A DNA stretch of 64,000 nucleotides, taken from positions 146,261 through 210,260 of the forward strand of contig RAZA01000006.1 of the NCBI GenBank assembly GCA_003612485.1. The letters run 5' to 3'. The translations under genes were made by a program, and so were the position numbers. Under the pieces are notes generated by a model. The model was not told the DNA's origin and searched no databases. It saw nothing but the letters and a program-made list of their open reading frames with translations. The stretch is from a bacterium D16-50 (lineage in GTDB: Bacteria; Bacillota; Clostridia; Lachnospirales; Lachnospiraceae). Shown piece after piece: positions 37,545-47,218 of the stretch. Position 1 is the first letter of the stretch; each line of letters opens with the position of its first letter.

Positions 37545-37763
37545 ATGTCGAAGAGTGATGTGATCGAGATTGAAGGAACCGTCGTGGAAAAGCTGCCCAA
37601 CACTATGTTTCAGGTAGAGCTGGAGAACGGACATCGTGTGCTGGCGCATATCAGCGGCAAGCTGCGTCAGAATTTCATCCGGATTCTGCCCGGCGACAAG
37701 GTGACTCTGGAGCTTTCGCCCTACGATCTGACGAAGGGGCGGATTATCTGGAGGGATAAGTAG
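37545..37763 (+). CDS. infA: Translation initiation factor IF-1
   Basis: A 72-residue OB-fold factor ([44 protein letters not shown]). It occupies the 30S A-site during initiation. ATGGAGGAAG precedes the start. Confidence 0.98.
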   Translation: MSKSDVIEIEGTVVEKLPNTMFQVELENGHRVLAHISGKLRQNFIRILPGDKVTLELSPYDLTKGRIIWRDK

Positions 37764-37802
37764 AAAAGCGTGGAAAAGCTTGAAAATATTTAATAAAAAA
37801 GA

Positions 37803-37831
37803 TTGCAAACAAGTTTTTCCTATGCTATAAT
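37803..37831 (+). promoter_or_regulatory. Internal promoter for rpmJ and the alpha operon
   Basis: TTGCAA (37803-37808), 17-nt spacer ending in an extended TGC, consensus TATAAT (37826-37831); expected start near 37838. Confidence 0.85.
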
Positions 37832-37864
37832 ACGAAATGGTCTTTTTTGAAAGGAGGGTTTAAC

Positions 37865-37978
37865 GTGAAGGTTAGATCATCAGTAAAACCGATTTGCGAA
37901 AAGTGCAAAATCATCAAGCGGAAAGGACGCATCAGAGTGATCTGCGAGAATCCGAAACACAAGCAGAGACAAGGATAA
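37865..37978 (+). CDS. rpmJ: Large ribosomal subunit protein L36
   Basis: A 37-residue protein starting with GTG at 37865, with AAGGAGGG a few bases upstream. The zinc-ribbon ligands are CEKCK, a later Cys in VICENPKH, and that His. It closes with KHKQRQG as is usual for L36. Confidence 0.97.
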   Translation: MKVRSSVKPICEKCKIIKRKGRIRVICENPKHKQRQG

Positions 37979-38345
37979 TCACCGCTTGCCGGGGCCTTAG
38001 GCAGGTTAAGTGAGTTCTTGTCCGGTTATTATGTGCGGCTGAACCAATGCTCAAAGTATGCGTGTCAGTGCCGCTTCGTTTCAGGGAGGCTCTTCCGGCA
38101 TGTTGGGGAGGACGCCTGCTGGCGGGTATGCTTTGAGCATTGATTATCATAAGACTGGGATAGGGCTTACAGGAGATTACTTCTTGATACCATGGCGCTT
38201 TGACAGGCGCCGCGGAAAAATCGGATCGGATCAGACGGACTGAGCGGCCGGTTGGGTGAGAGCCCCAATCAATTAGTAAGAGAGGCGCAGACTGGAGAAC
38301 CAGAGAATGCGCAGAGCGGAAACGCAAAGAATGGAGGAAACGTAA
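37979..38345 (+). ncRNA. Structured 367-nt spacer/leader before rpsM (candidate S4-type regulator)
   Basis: No gene is seen. CAATGCTCAAAG (38045-38056) pairs perfectly with CTTTGAGCATTG (38131-38142), extendable by five pairs with wobbles. It encloses TGCCG/CGGCA (38069-38073 with 38096-38100) and CGCC/GGCG (38113-38124), giving a three-way junction. A further hairpin GGCGC/GCGCC lies at 38194-38211. Because rpsD is in this operon, S4 is the natural candidate ligand, by inference. Confidence 0.6.
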
Positions 38346-38717
38346 ATGGCTCGTATCGCAGGTGTTGACTTACCCAGAGAGAAACGAATTGAGATCGGAC
38401 TGACCTATGTCTATGGAATCGGCAGAACCACCTCTAACAAGATTTTGGCGGAGGCTGGCGTGAATCCCGATACCAGAGTCAGGAATATCACCGACGACGA
38501 AGTGAGGAAGATCGCAGAGGCTATCGAGAAGCTGGGCGTAGTGGTGGAAGGTGATCTGAGGCGTGAGGTAGCCCTGAACATCAAGAGACTTCAGGAGATC
38601 GGCTGCTATCGCGGCATCCGCCATCGTAAGGGACTGCCCGTGCGCGGACAGAATACCAAGAACAATGCCAGAACCCGCAAGGGTCCCAAGAGGACTGTTG
38701 CCAACAAGAAAAAGTAA
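38346..38717 (+). CDS. rpsM: Small ribosomal subunit protein S13
   Basis: A 123-residue S13 ([26 protein letters not shown] start, [14 protein letters not shown], basic tail). GGAGG lies 8 nt upstream. Confidence 0.98.
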   Translation: MARIAGVDLPREKRIEIGLTYVYGIGRTTSNKILAEAGVNPDTRVRNITDDEVRKIAEAIEKLGVVVEGDLRREVALNIKRLQEIGCYRGIRHRKGLPVRGQNTKNNARTRKGPKRTVANKKK

Positions 38718-38746
38718 AAAATTGCGAGAAAGTAGGTTAGTTTGAA

Positions 38747-39142
38747 ATGGCGAAACAAGTTGCAAAAAAAGTGACAAAGAAGCGCATTAAGAAAAACGTT
38801 GAACGCGGACAAGCGCATATCCAGTCGTCCTTCAACAATACCATCGTTACGTTGACGGATACGGAGGGCAATGCTCTCAGCTGGGCAAGCGCCGGTGGTC
38901 TGGGATTTAGAGGTTCAAGGAAATCTACTCCGTATGCCGCGCAGATGGCGGCAGAGACGGCCACGAAGGCCGCTCTCATCCATGGACTGAAGTCTGTGGA
39001 CGTGTTTGTGAAGGGACCCGGTTCGGGACGTGAGGCGGCCATCAGAGCCCTCTCCGCATGCGGACTGGAGGTTCAGAGCATCCGGGACGTGACTCCCGTT
39101 CCCCATAACGGATGCCGCCCGCCGAAGCGCCGTCGTGTCTAA
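38747..39142 (+). CDS. rpsK: Small ribosomal subunit protein S11
   Basis: A 131-residue S11 ([48 protein letters not shown]). Confidence 0.98.
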   Translation: MAKQVAKKVTKKRIKKNVERGQAHIQSSFNNTIVTLTDTEGNALSWASAGGLGFRGSRKSTPYAAQMAAETATKAALIHGLKSVDVFVKGPGSGREAAIRALSACGLEVQSIRDVTPVPHNGCRPPKRRRV

Positions 39143-39270
39143 TGCTGTTTAGAGCAGGGCTGACGGAAGTTTTTTTGAGGCTGCGGAGTGCGCAGCGGTT
39201 GCTCCGGGGTTTGGAGGAAGGCGTCTAAAAGGCGCTGTAAACAAAAAGAAAGAGAAGAGGAAATCAGAAA

Positions 39271-39864
39271 ATGGCAGTAAATCGTGTACCCGTATTGAAA
39301 AGATGCAGAGCACTGGGTCTGGAACCCTCCTATCTGGGATATGATAAGAAGTCCAAGAGACAGAATGTGAGGGCAGGCAAGAAAGTAAGCGAGTATGGAC
39401 TGCAGCTTCGGGAGAAGCAGAAGGCGAAGTTCATCTACGGCGTTCTGGAGAGGCCTTTCAGGAACTATTATGAAAAGGCAGACAGAATGAAGGGAATGAC
39501 GGGTGAGAACCTGATGATCATGCTGGAGCGGAGACTTGACAGCGTGGTATTCAGAATGGGATTCGCAAGAACCAGAAGAGAAGCGAGGCAGGTGGTAGGC
39601 CACAAGCATGTGATGGTCAACGGCAAGAAGGTCAGCATTCCTTCCTACCTGATCAAGGCAGGGGATGTCATCACCCTCACGGAGAGCGCAAGATCCCTGC
39701 AGAGATACAAGGATGTGGCAGAAGTGACCGGCGGAAGGCTGGTGCCTGAATGGCTGGATGTGGATCTCGAAAACCTGACCGGAACCGTCAAGAATCTTCC
39801 CACCAGAGAGATGATCGATGTTCCCGTAAATGAAATGCTTATTGTTGAGTTGTACTCCAAGTAA
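39271..39864 (+). CDS. rpsD: Small ribosomal subunit protein S4
   Basis: A 197-residue S4 with the S4 RNA-binding domain (LERRLDSVVFRMGFARTRREARQ, GHKHVMVNGKKV). The N-terminus lacks the four-Cys zinc site. Placement in the rpoA operon, rather than alone as in Bacillus, makes it a likely regulator of this operon. A 128-bp gap before it contains a GCTGCG/CGCAGC hairpin near 39180. Confidence 0.98.
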   Translation: MAVNRVPVLKRCRALGLEPSYLGYDKKSKRQNVRAGKKVSEYGLQLREKQKAKFIYGVLERPFRNYYEKADRMKGMTGENLMIMLERRLDSVVFRMGFARTRREARQVVGHKHVMVNGKKVSIPSYLIKAGDVITLTESARSLQRYKDVAEVTGGRLVPEWLDVDLENLTGTVKNLPTREMIDVPVNEMLIVELYSK

Positions 39865-39968
39865 GCCCTGCTTGCCTCTGAGGCCGTGTTCCGCACAAGT
39901 TTTTTGACAGGACATGGCTTCAGAGCGCTTGTGTCTTTGTGAATAACAATAAAAAGGAGGGTATTCGA

Positions 39969-40925
39969 GTGTTTGAATTTGAAAGACCCAATATTGAGGT
40001 CGCTGAGATTTCAGAAGACAAGAAGTACGGCAAATTCGTGGTCGAACCTCTGGAAAGAGGCTACGGCATCACGCTGGGCAACTCTCTGAGGAGAATCATG
40101 CTTTCCTCCCTGCCCGGAGCAGCGGTCAGCCAGATCAAGATCGAAGGCGTGCTGCATGAGTTCAGCGCCGTACCCGGCATCAAGGAAGACGTGACGGAAA
40201 TCATCATGAACATCAAGAGCCTTGCCATCCGGAACAACAGCGAGACCAATGAGGCCAAGACGGCGTATATCGAGTACGAAGGGGAGGGTATCGTACATGC
40301 TTCCGATATTCAGGCTGATCAGGATATCGAGATTCTGAATCCGGATCTGGTGATCGCCACGCTGAACGGCAAGGATGCAAAGCTGTACATGGAGCTTACC
40401 ATTACCAAGGGCCGCGGCTATGTCAGTGCCGATAAGAACAAACACGAGGATTTACCGATCGGCGTGATCGCAGTGGATTCCATCTACACGCCGGTGGAGA
40501 GAGTCAACGTAACAGTAGCCAACACACGTGTAGGTCAGATCACGGACTATGACAAGCTGACGCTGGACGTGTTCACCAATGGGACTTTGGTGCCCGATGA
40601 AGCCGTCAGCCTTGCGGCGAAGGTTCTCAGCGAGCATCTGAGCCTTTTCATAGATCTGTCCGAGAACGCCAAGACCGCGGAGGTCATGGTGGAGAAGGAG
40701 GACGATGAGAGGGAGAAGGTTCTGGAGATGAGCATCGACGAGCTGGAGCTCTCGGTTCGGTCCTACAACTGCCTGAAGAGGGCGGGAATCAATACGGTTG
40801 AGGAACTGTGCAACAAGACTTCCGAGGATATGATGAAGGTCCGGAATCTGGGCCGCAAGTCTCTGGAGGAGGTTCTGGCGAAGCTGAAGGAGCTGGGGCT
40901 GCAGCTGAATCCCAGCGACGAATGA
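39969..40925 (+). CDS. rpoA: RNA polymerase alpha subunit
   Basis: A 318-residue alpha subunit: N-terminal assembly domain ([22 protein letters not shown]) and C-terminal domain ([31 protein letters not shown]). The GTG at 39969 is preferred because AAGGAGG lies 8 nt upstream; an ATG at 39939 would overlap that site. Confidence 0.97.
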   Translation: MFEFERPNIEVAEISEDKKYGKFVVEPLERGYGITLGNSLRRIMLSSLPGAAVSQIKIEGVLHEFSAVPGIKEDVTEIIMNIKSLAIRNNSETNEAKTAYIEYEGEGIVHASDIQADQDIEILNPDLVIATLNGKDAKLYMELTITKGRGYVSADKNKHEDLPIGVIAVDSIYTPVERVNVTVANTRVGQITDYDKLTLDVFTNGTLVPDEAVSLAAKVLSEHLSLFIDLSENAKTAEVMVEKEDDEREKVLEMSIDELELSVRSYNCLKRAGINTVEELCNKTSEDMMKVRNLGRKSLEEVLAKLKELGLQLNPSDE

Positions 40926-40951
40926 TCCGCAGATAGCACCAAAGATATAAT

Positions 40952-40985
40952 CCGCAGCTGGTAAAGCCTATAGGTTCGGCTGCGG
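40952..40985 (+). repeat. Intercistronic hairpin between rpoA and rplQ
   Basis: CCGCAGC (40952-40958) pairs with GCTGCGG (40979-40985) around a 20-nt loop; no T-run follows. Confidence 0.5.
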
Positions 40986-41076
40986 TTGATCTCTAAATGG
41001 AAAACAACACTGCATTCGGTAAGTAAGTCCAAAAGGCGTGGCCGGATGTACCATGGACGGAGAAAGGAAAACAATC

Positions 41077-41613
41077 ATGGCAAAGTATAGAAAGCTTGGA
41101 AAAACATCTTCCCAGAGGAAGGCGCTGCTGAGAAATCAGGTCACGGCGCTGCTGTATCATGGAAAAATCGTTACCACTGAGGCGAGAGCCAAGGAGGTAA
41201 AGAAGATCGCTGAGGGTCTTATCGCACTGGCCGTCAGGGAGAGGGATAATTTCGAGAAGGTCACTGTCACCGCCAAGGTCGCCGTGAAGGACAAGGACGG
41301 AAAGCGCGTGAAGGAAGTGGTGGACGGCAAGAAGGTGACAAAGTACGACACCGTAGAGAAGGAGATCAAGAAGGATCTGCCCAGCAGACTTCATGCCAGA
41401 AGCCAGATCAAGAAGGTGCTGTATCCCGTGGTGGATGTTCCCAAGGAGAATGCCGGCAGGAAGAGGAACACCAAGACGGTGGATCTGGCCGGAAAGCTCT
41501 TTGATGAGTACGGCCCTAAGTATGCAGGCCGCAACGGCGGTTATACCAGAATCATCAAGATCGGGCCCCGCAGGGGAGACGCGGCTATGGAAGTCATTCT
41601 GGAGCTGGTGTAA
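41077..41613 (+). CDS. rplQ: Large ribosomal subunit protein L17, long form
   Basis: A 178-residue L17. The start AKYRKLGKTSSQRKALLRNQVT and the end NGGYTRIIKIGPRRGDAAMEVILELV are standard, but about 50 extra residues (roughly 75-130: KDKDGKRVKEV to VDVPKENAGR) lie between the two halves compared with a ~115-130-residue L17. The start at 41077 follows AGAAAGG. Last gene of the superoperon. Confidence 0.95.
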   Translation: MAKYRKLGKTSSQRKALLRNQVTALLYHGKIVTTEARAKEVKKIAEGLIALAVRERDNFEKVTVTAKVAVKDKDGKRVKEVVDGKKVTKYDTVEKEIKKDLPSRLHARSQIKKVLYPVVDVPKENAGRKRNTKTVDLAGKLFDEYGPKYAGRNGGYTRIIKIGPRRGDAAMEVILELV

Positions 41614-41671
41614 TATTCCAAAAGAGCGCGGATCGGTCCCATGAGACGGGAAGGAAACACAAGGTAGATAG

Positions 41672-41706
41672 GGGGGAGCCAATGTGAGAGCATTGGTTCC
41701 CCTTTT
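41672..41706 (+). terminator. Terminator of the ribosomal superoperon
   Basis: GGGGAGCCAATG and CATTGGTTCCCC form a 12-bp stem with one wobble around TGAGAG, followed by TTTT. Confidence 0.88.
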
Positions 41707-41819
41707 GACAAGGCTACAAATTGCCGGGGGCAACGGTGGGAGCCGGGCCATATATTTGCCGGACACAAAGATTAGCCTGCCTGGCATCGGCTGCAGCGCA
41801 GAATCAGGGGAGAAGCGAC

Positions 41820-43172
41820 ATGATAGGATTTCGTCATAGTAAAGAGGATATAAAAAAGACCTTGGACATGGCATGGCCGGCCATGCTGGAATCGTTTTTT
41901 GCGGCCTTTGCTGGGCTGGTGGACTCTCTGATGGTAAGTTCTCTGGGCTCCTACGCGGTAGCGGCGGTAGGGCTCACTACCCAGCCCAAGTTTCTCGGCC
42001 TATCCCTTTTCATAGCATCCAACGTGGCCATATCGGCGCTGGTGGCGAGGAGGAAGGGGGAGGACAAGAAGGAGGAGGCGAACAAGATTTTTTCCACCTT
42101 TCTGGTGTTTCTGCTGGCGGCGGCTGTGCTTATGAGCATTGTACTGGTGGTTTTTGCGGATCCCATCATCAGGCTCTGCGGTTCAGAGGAGCTGACCCAT
42201 GACAGCGCGGTCACCTATTTCCGCATCATTATGGGGGGGATGCTGTTCAATGTGCTTCAGATGGGCATCAATTCGGCCCAGAGGGGTGCGGGCAACACCA
42301 GAATCACCATGCGCACGAACCTTGTGTCCAATACGGTGAATATAATTTTCAACTACCTGCTGATTCAGGGACATTTCGGCTTTCCGGCGCTGGGTATCCG
42401 GGGCGCGGCCCTTGCCACGGTTCTGGGCACGGTGGTGTCCAGCATCATGAGCATATGGTCCGTGTGGAAGAAGGATAACTTTATCAGCATACCTTACATA
42501 CTTTTAAATAAGATCAGGCCGGGATGGGAGGCCATGAAAAATATTGTCAAGGTGGGCTACAGCGTCTTTGCGGAGCAGGTTCTGATGCGCATCGGCTTCA
42601 TGCTTACCGCCATTATGGCTGCGGATCAAGGCACCTCTGCCATGGCGGCCCATCAGGTGGGAATGAATATCATGGGATTGTCATTTTCCTTCGGAGACGG
42701 CCTGCAGGCCACGGCCGTGGCGCTGATCGGCTACAGTCTGGGGGCTGGGAAGCCTGAGAAGGCGAAGGCATATGGCCGGACCTGCCGGATGATAGGGGGA
42801 GTCATATCCGTGATTTTGGCGGTGACGTATTTCTTCGGCGCAAATCTGCTGATGGAGATGTTTTTTGAAGAGAAGGATATCGTGGCCATAGGGGTCAGCA
42901 TCATGCGGGTCATAATTTTCGTGGTGATTCTGCAGATAGCGCAGGTGATCTACATGGGGTGCCTCAGAGGGGCCGGGGACACGCTGTACACAGCCGTGGC
43001 CTCCACAGTCAGCGTGACGATCATGCGCACGCTGGGCTCCTATTTCTTCGGGTATGTGCTGCATATGGGCATAACGGGAATCTGGCTGGGAGTGGTGGCT
43101 GATCAGCTGTCACGGTTTGTATTCGCCAGCATCCGCTTCCGCCGGGGGAAATGGACGGAGATAAAGATATAA
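41820..43172 (+). CDS. MATE-family efflux transporter
   Basis: A 450-residue protein with twelve hydrophobic helices in two homologous halves. The entry (MAWPAMLESFFAAFAGLVDSLMVSSLG) and a second-half QVGMNIMGLSFSFGDGLQATAVALIGYSLGAG block are typical of NorM/DinF-like drug or metabolite exporters driven by Na+ or H+. The start at 41820 follows GGGGAGAAG. Convergent with the peptidase gene, 3 bp apart. Substrate unknown. Confidence 0.92.
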   Translation: MIGFRHSKEDIKKTLDMAWPAMLESFFAAFAGLVDSLMVSSLGSYAVAAVGLTTQPKFLGLSLFIASNVAISALVARRKGEDKKEEANKIFSTFLVFLLAAAVLMSIVLVVFADPIIRLCGSEELTHDSAVTYFRIIMGGMLFNVLQMGINSAQRGAGNTRITMRTNLVSNTVNIIFNYLLIQGHFGFPALGIRGAALATVLGTVVSSIMSIWSVWKKDNFISIPYILLNKIRPGWEAMKNIVKVGYSVFAEQVLMRIGFMLTAIMAADQGTSAMAAHQVGMNIMGLSFSFGDGLQATAVALIGYSLGAGKPEKAKAYGRTCRMIGGVISVILAVTYFFGANLLMEMFFEEKDIVAIGVSIMRVIIFVVILQIAQVIYMGCLRGAGDTLYTAVASTVSVTIMRTLGSYFFGYVLHMGITGIWLGVVADQLSRFVFASIRFRRGKWTEIKI

Positions 43173-43175
43173 GGG

Positions 43176-44213
43176 TCAGGGTTTGGATTTCTGGAAATGC
43201 TGGTAATCCTTCACATTGTTCCAGTTGCCTCCCCAGATGAACCCATGCTGGGTGAAAAGCTTATAGCATAGATCGTCTTCGTCGATCTTGTAGGGAAAGC
43301 TTTCTTTACGGTCGGCATAGGGCTGGGCGGAGGCGGGAAGGATCTCCTGACTGCCGTCCTTTTTAAAGGCCACATAGGGGTTGTAGAGGGGGTTGATGTC
43401 CACAGCCAGACCATATGCGTGCATGGACAGACTGGCGCTGTTGGTCAGAGGCCTATAATTGAAGCAGGAGGTGTTGTTTGCCTCCATGGAGGCGTTGTCG
43501 TCCCCCTCATACTCGTCGATGAGCAGCACGCTCTGGAGCCTATATTCATTGCGGTACAGTTCATAGAAAATTTCTACTAGATCTTCTGCAATGTATTCGT
43601 TGCAGATCAGCTCTCCCGGTACGGAGTTGCCTTCATAGTCTATATGCAGGATATGCACATAGCGCAGTTCGTCAAGACTGATTTCAGGCTCCGGGGAATC
43701 CTTCTCGGAACTTGTGTCAGGGTAGGAGATGCCCGTGACATAGCGCTTGAGTTTGTTGGAGAGAGGCTCATAGTAGAAATCTTCCGTAAGGGAGACGCGC
43801 TGATCCTCCATGGAAGAGCCGTTTAACACAGCGCCCACCGGCTGCTCTTGGGAGGGATCTGTATCCTTGGAGGGCAGGGAAGAGCTGCCTTCCTCGGAGG
43901 GAAGGGAGGCTTGGCTGCCATTGTCTCCGGAAAAAACATGGGAGGGGCCGCCCGTGGGCTGGGGCGTCTGGCCTTCCGGGCCTTCGGACTCTCCGGAGGG
44001 CGCAGGAACCCAGCCCTCGGAGGCCCCGGATTCTGGGTCCTCGGAATTTGACGGATCAGCTGTCAGGGATTCCCCCGGCTGAGGCGTGGGATGAAGATCG
44101 GCGTAGTCCATAAGGGTCAGGGAGTCTCTGTGAAGGAGCTTGGAGATGCTGCCTGCGATGACCACGATGGCCGCCAGTATTACAATCATTTTCAACATTT
44201 TATCTCTTTTCAT
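43176..44213 (-). CDS. Membrane-anchored M15 peptidase (VanY-like D,D-carboxypeptidase)
   Basis: A 345-residue protein: one N-terminal transmembrane anchor, about 120 residues of Ser/Pro/Glu-rich linker, and a C-terminal M15 domain. The zinc site is visible in SMHAYGLAVDIN (His and Asp) and KDYQHF (His). The family trims D-Ala from peptidoglycan stem peptides. GGAGG lies 5 nt before the start at 44213. The long linker would let the domain reach into the wall. Confidence 0.85.
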   Translation of the reverse strand: MKRDKMLKMIVILAAIVVIAGSISKLLHRDSLTLMDYADLHPTPQPGESLTADPSNSEDPESGASEGWVPAPSGESEGPEGQTPQPTGGPSHVFSGDNGSQASLPSEEGSSSLPSKDTDPSQEQPVGAVLNGSSMEDQRVSLTEDFYYEPLSNKLKRYVTGISYPDTSSEKDSPEPEISLDELRYVHILHIDYEGNSVPGELICNEYIAEDLVEIFYELYRNEYRLQSVLLIDEYEGDDNASMEANNTSCFNYRPLTNSASLSMHAYGLAVDINPLYNPYVAFKKDGSQEILPASAQPYADRKESFPYKIDEDDLCYKLFTQHGFIWGGNWNNVKDYQHFQKSKP

Positions 44214-44234
44214 AGGAACCTCCATCTTTCCCTA

Positions 44235-44263
44235 AGCATAGCATAAGGCACTGTCTTTGTAAA
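44235..44263 (-). promoter_or_regulatory. Promoter of the M15 peptidase gene
   Basis: Minus strand TTTACA (44263-44258), 17-nt spacer with TGC, TATGCT (44240-44235). Confidence 0.6.
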
Positions 44264-44295
44264 TCGTTTCCAAGGAAAGTCAGGAACGATAATAG

Positions 44296-44324
44296 TTGTA
44301 AAACCAATAGAAATCTGATACAAT
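44296..44324 (+). promoter_or_regulatory. Promoter of the ecf-truA operon
   Basis: TTGTAA (44296-44301), 17-nt spacer with extended TGA, TACAAT (44319-44324); 66 nt before ecfA1. Confidence 0.65.
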
Positions 44325-44389
44325 TCAGCCGTATAGGAATTGCTATAACGCGCTGCCGCAATGGCCCGAAAGCGGAGGAACGAGGAAGA

Positions 44390-45250
44390 ATGGGAATCGT
44401 AAGGACGCAAGATCTGACTTTTGAATATATCCGCCGTGACGAGGAAGGGAATGTGGAGGGCATCACCACGGCTGTGGACAAGGTGAGTCTGGACATCGCT
44501 CAGGGAGAGTTCATCGCGATTCTGGGGCACAACGGGTCCGGCAAGTCCACCCTTGCCAAGCATATCAACGCCATTCTGAACCCCACGGAGGGAACCGTGT
44601 GGGTGGACGGGATGGATACCTCTGACGAGGAGAGGGTATGGGATATCCGCCGGACTGCGGGTATGGTGTTTCAGAATCCGGACAACCAGATCATCGGGCA
44701 GGTGGTGGAGGAGGACGTGGGCTTCGGGCCTGAGAACATGGGAGTTCCCACCAAGGAGATCTGGGAGCGGGTGGAGGAGAGCCTGAAGGCGGTGGGGATG
44801 TACGAGTATCGGAAGCATTCTCCCAACAAGCTTTCCGGCGGCCAGAAGCAGAGGGTGTCCATAGCCGGCGTGCTGGCCATGCATCCCAAGTGCATCGTGC
44901 TGGATGAACCCACCGCTATGCTGGATCCCAAGGGCCGGAAGGAGGTCATCCGTGCCATCAGGGCGCTGAATCAGGTGGAGGAGATCACGGTGATACTGAT
45001 CACCCATTATATGGAAGAGATCATACATGCGGACAAGGTCTTTGTGATGGACAGCGGAAGGATTGTGATGGACGGGACGCCCAGAGAGATATTCTCTCAG
45101 GTGGAGAAGCTCAAGAGTCTGCGGCTTGATGTGCCTCAGGCCACATTGCTGGGATATGAGCTGCAGAGGCGGGGAGTGCGCCTGCCGTCCGGCCTGCTGA
45201 CCGCAGAGGAGCTGGCGGACGCTCTGGGTCAGAGTCTGGGCGCGGAATGA
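44390..45250 (+). CDS. ecfA1: Energy-coupling factor transporter ATPase A1
   Basis: A 286-residue ABC ATPase with Walker [10 protein letters not shown], signature LSGGQKQR and Walker [14 protein letters not shown]. Together with EcfA2 and EcfT it forms the shared module that powers vitamin- and metal-binding S-components encoded elsewhere. No S-component gene is present here, consistent with a group II ECF system. Confidence 0.95.
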   Translation: MGIVRTQDLTFEYIRRDEEGNVEGITTAVDKVSLDIAQGEFIAILGHNGSGKSTLAKHINAILNPTEGTVWVDGMDTSDEERVWDIRRTAGMVFQNPDNQIIGQVVEEDVGFGPENMGVPTKEIWERVEESLKAVGMYEYRKHSPNKLSGGQKQRVSIAGVLAMHPKCIVLDEPTAMLDPKGRKEVIRAIRALNQVEEITVILITHYMEEIIHADKVFVMDSGRIVMDGTPREIFSQVEKLKSLRLDVPQATLLGYELQRRGVRLPSGLLTAEELADALGQSLGAE

Positions 45251-45305
45251 GCGAAGCGGGGCGGATTTCGGCGGGGAGCGTCAGAGAGGCATAGAGGAGA
45301 AGAGC

Positions 45306-46166
45306 ATGTCGATGATTTTGGATCATGTGAATTATATATACGGTCAGGGGACGCCTCTGGAGACCAAGGCTCTGGACGATATCTGTCTGCAGATTCCCCA
45401 CGGGCAGTTCGTGGGCATCATCGGTCATACAGGTTCGGGAAAGTCCACTCTGATGCAGCATATGAACGGGCTGCTGAAGGCTTCGTCGGGCCATATCTAC
45501 TTCAATGGGGAAGATATCTATGACAAAGACTATAATATGAAGAAGCTGAGGAGCAAGGTAGGGCTGGTGTTCCAGTACCCTGAGCATCAGCTGTTTGAGA
45601 TCGATGTGTTCAGCGACGTGTGTTTCGGCCCCAAGAATCTGGGGCTGGACAAGAAGGAGACAGAGCTGCGGGCATTTGATGCCCTGCGGAAGGTGGGGCT
45701 TCCCATGGAGCTGTACTATCAGTCCCCTTTCGACCTTTCCGGCGGCCAGAAGAGACGCGTGGCCATAGCGGGGGTACTGGCCATGAACCCGGAGGTTCTG
45801 ATTCTGGACGAACCCACCGCGGGGCTGGATCCCAAGGGAAGGGACGAGATCTTATGCCAGATCAAACAGCTGCAGACGGATACGGGGATGACGGTTCTTC
45901 TGGTGTCCCACAGCATGGAGGATGTGGCGGAGTATGTAGACAGAATCATCGTGATGAACAAGGGAAGGGTTCTGTATGACGACGAGCCGAAGACGGTGTT
46001 TGCGCACTATAAGGAGCTGGAGGCGGTGGGACTTGCGGCTCCCCAAGTCACCTATATCCTTCATGAACTGAGGGCAAGGGGGCTTGCGGTGGATGTGAAC
46101 GCCACCACTATTGAGGAAGCGGCGGACACGGTGTATGCCGCGCTGGGAAAAGTAAGGCGGAAATAG
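45306..46166 (+). CDS. ecfA2: Energy-coupling factor transporter ATPase A2
   Basis: A 286-residue ABC ATPase with Walker A GHTGSGKST, signature LSGGQKRR and Walker B VLILDEPTAGLDP, pairing with EcfA1. 55 bp after ecfA1 with AGGAGAAGAG upstream. Confidence 0.95.
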   Translation: MSMILDHVNYIYGQGTPLETKALDDICLQIPHGQFVGIIGHTGSGKSTLMQHMNGLLKASSGHIYFNGEDIYDKDYNMKKLRSKVGLVFQYPEHQLFEIDVFSDVCFGPKNLGLDKKETELRAFDALRKVGLPMELYYQSPFDLSGGQKRRVAIAGVLAMNPEVLILDEPTAGLDPKGRDEILCQIKQLQTDTGMTVLLVSHSMEDVAEYVDRIIVMNKGRVLYDDEPKTVFAHYKELEAVGLAAPQVTYILHELRARGLAVDVNATTIEEAADTVYAALGKVRRK

Positions 46167-46313
46167 GCCGGATGGCGGCAACGGACGCGGCAACGGATTT
46201 TGTGCGTTTCCGGCATGGAGCTGTAGTATGGCGGCGAAACTGAGGCCGCAGCTCATAGGGGACTGAAAAAGGCCTGCATAGGGCGGCTTAGAAATACCCG
46301 CATAAGGAGAGGT

Positions 46314-47129
46314 ATGCTGAGAGATATTACGCTTGGACAATATTATCAGACGGAGTCGGTGATCCATAGGCTGGATCCCAGAGTGAAGCTGGGAGGGACG
46401 CTTCTGTATATCGTTTCTTTATTCGTCTTCGGCCATTTTCTGGGATATGCAGTGGCGGCGCTTTTCCTTGCCATGGTCATCCGGCTTTCCCATGTGCCCT
46501 TTCGGTTCATGGTGAAGGGGATGAAGGCCATTCTATTCCTGATGCTGATTACGGTGGGATTCAACTTGTTTCTGACGCCGGGAGAGGAGCTGGTGTCGCT
46601 GTGGAAGCTGTCCGTCACCAGAGAAGGGGTGCGCACGGCGGTGAACATGGCGGTGAGGCTGGTGATGCTGGTGATCGGCTCCTCCGTGATGACGCTGACC
46701 ACCACGCCCAACAATCTGACGGACGGTATGGAGAGGATGCTTGGGCCCCTGCGGGTGTTTCGGGTGCCGGTGCATGAGGTGGCCATGATGATGTCCATAG
46801 CCCTCCGTTTCATCCCTATATTGATGGAGGAGACGGACAAGATCATGAAGGCCCAGACGGCCAGAGGGGCGGATTTTGAGGGGGGAAACATTGTGCAGAG
46901 GGCGAAAGCTCTGGTGCCGCTGTTGGTGCCGCTGTTCATCTCCGCTTTCCGCAGGGCCAATGATCTGGCCATGGCAATGGAAGCCAGATGCTACCGGGGC
47001 GGGGAGGGCCGGACCAAGATGAAGCCGCTGGTGTATGAAGGCCGGGACAAGATAGCTTATCTGTGTATTTTGCTTTATCTGGCAGCAGGCATTGGGGCGG
47101 GTTATCTGGGCAGGTTTTTAGGGATATAG
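46314..47129 (+). CDS. ecfT: Energy-coupling factor transporter transmembrane protein
   Basis: A 271-residue protein with about five to six hydrophobic helices and the two coupling-helix Ala-Arg-Gly-type motifs, one visible as KAQTARGADFEGG, that bind the ATPases. Third gene of the ECF module; a 147-bp gap precedes it. Confidence 0.94.
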   Translation: MLRDITLGQYYQTESVIHRLDPRVKLGGTLLYIVSLFVFGHFLGYAVAALFLAMVIRLSHVPFRFMVKGMKAILFLMLITVGFNLFLTPGEELVSLWKLSVTREGVRTAVNMAVRLVMLVIGSSVMTLTTTPNNLTDGMERMLGPLRVFRVPVHEVAMMMSIALRFIPILMEETDKIMKAQTARGADFEGGNIVQRAKALVPLLVPLFISAFRRANDLAMAMEARCYRGGEGRTKMKPLVYEGRDKIAYLCILLYLAAGIGAGYLGRFLGI

Positions 47130-47218
47130 GACTTAATCATTAGATCAAAAGAGGGATGGGATTGGCTGCTCTGTTCGGGTAATTGGATAGGGCCGGGCTG
47201 CCGACTGGGGAATGGACA

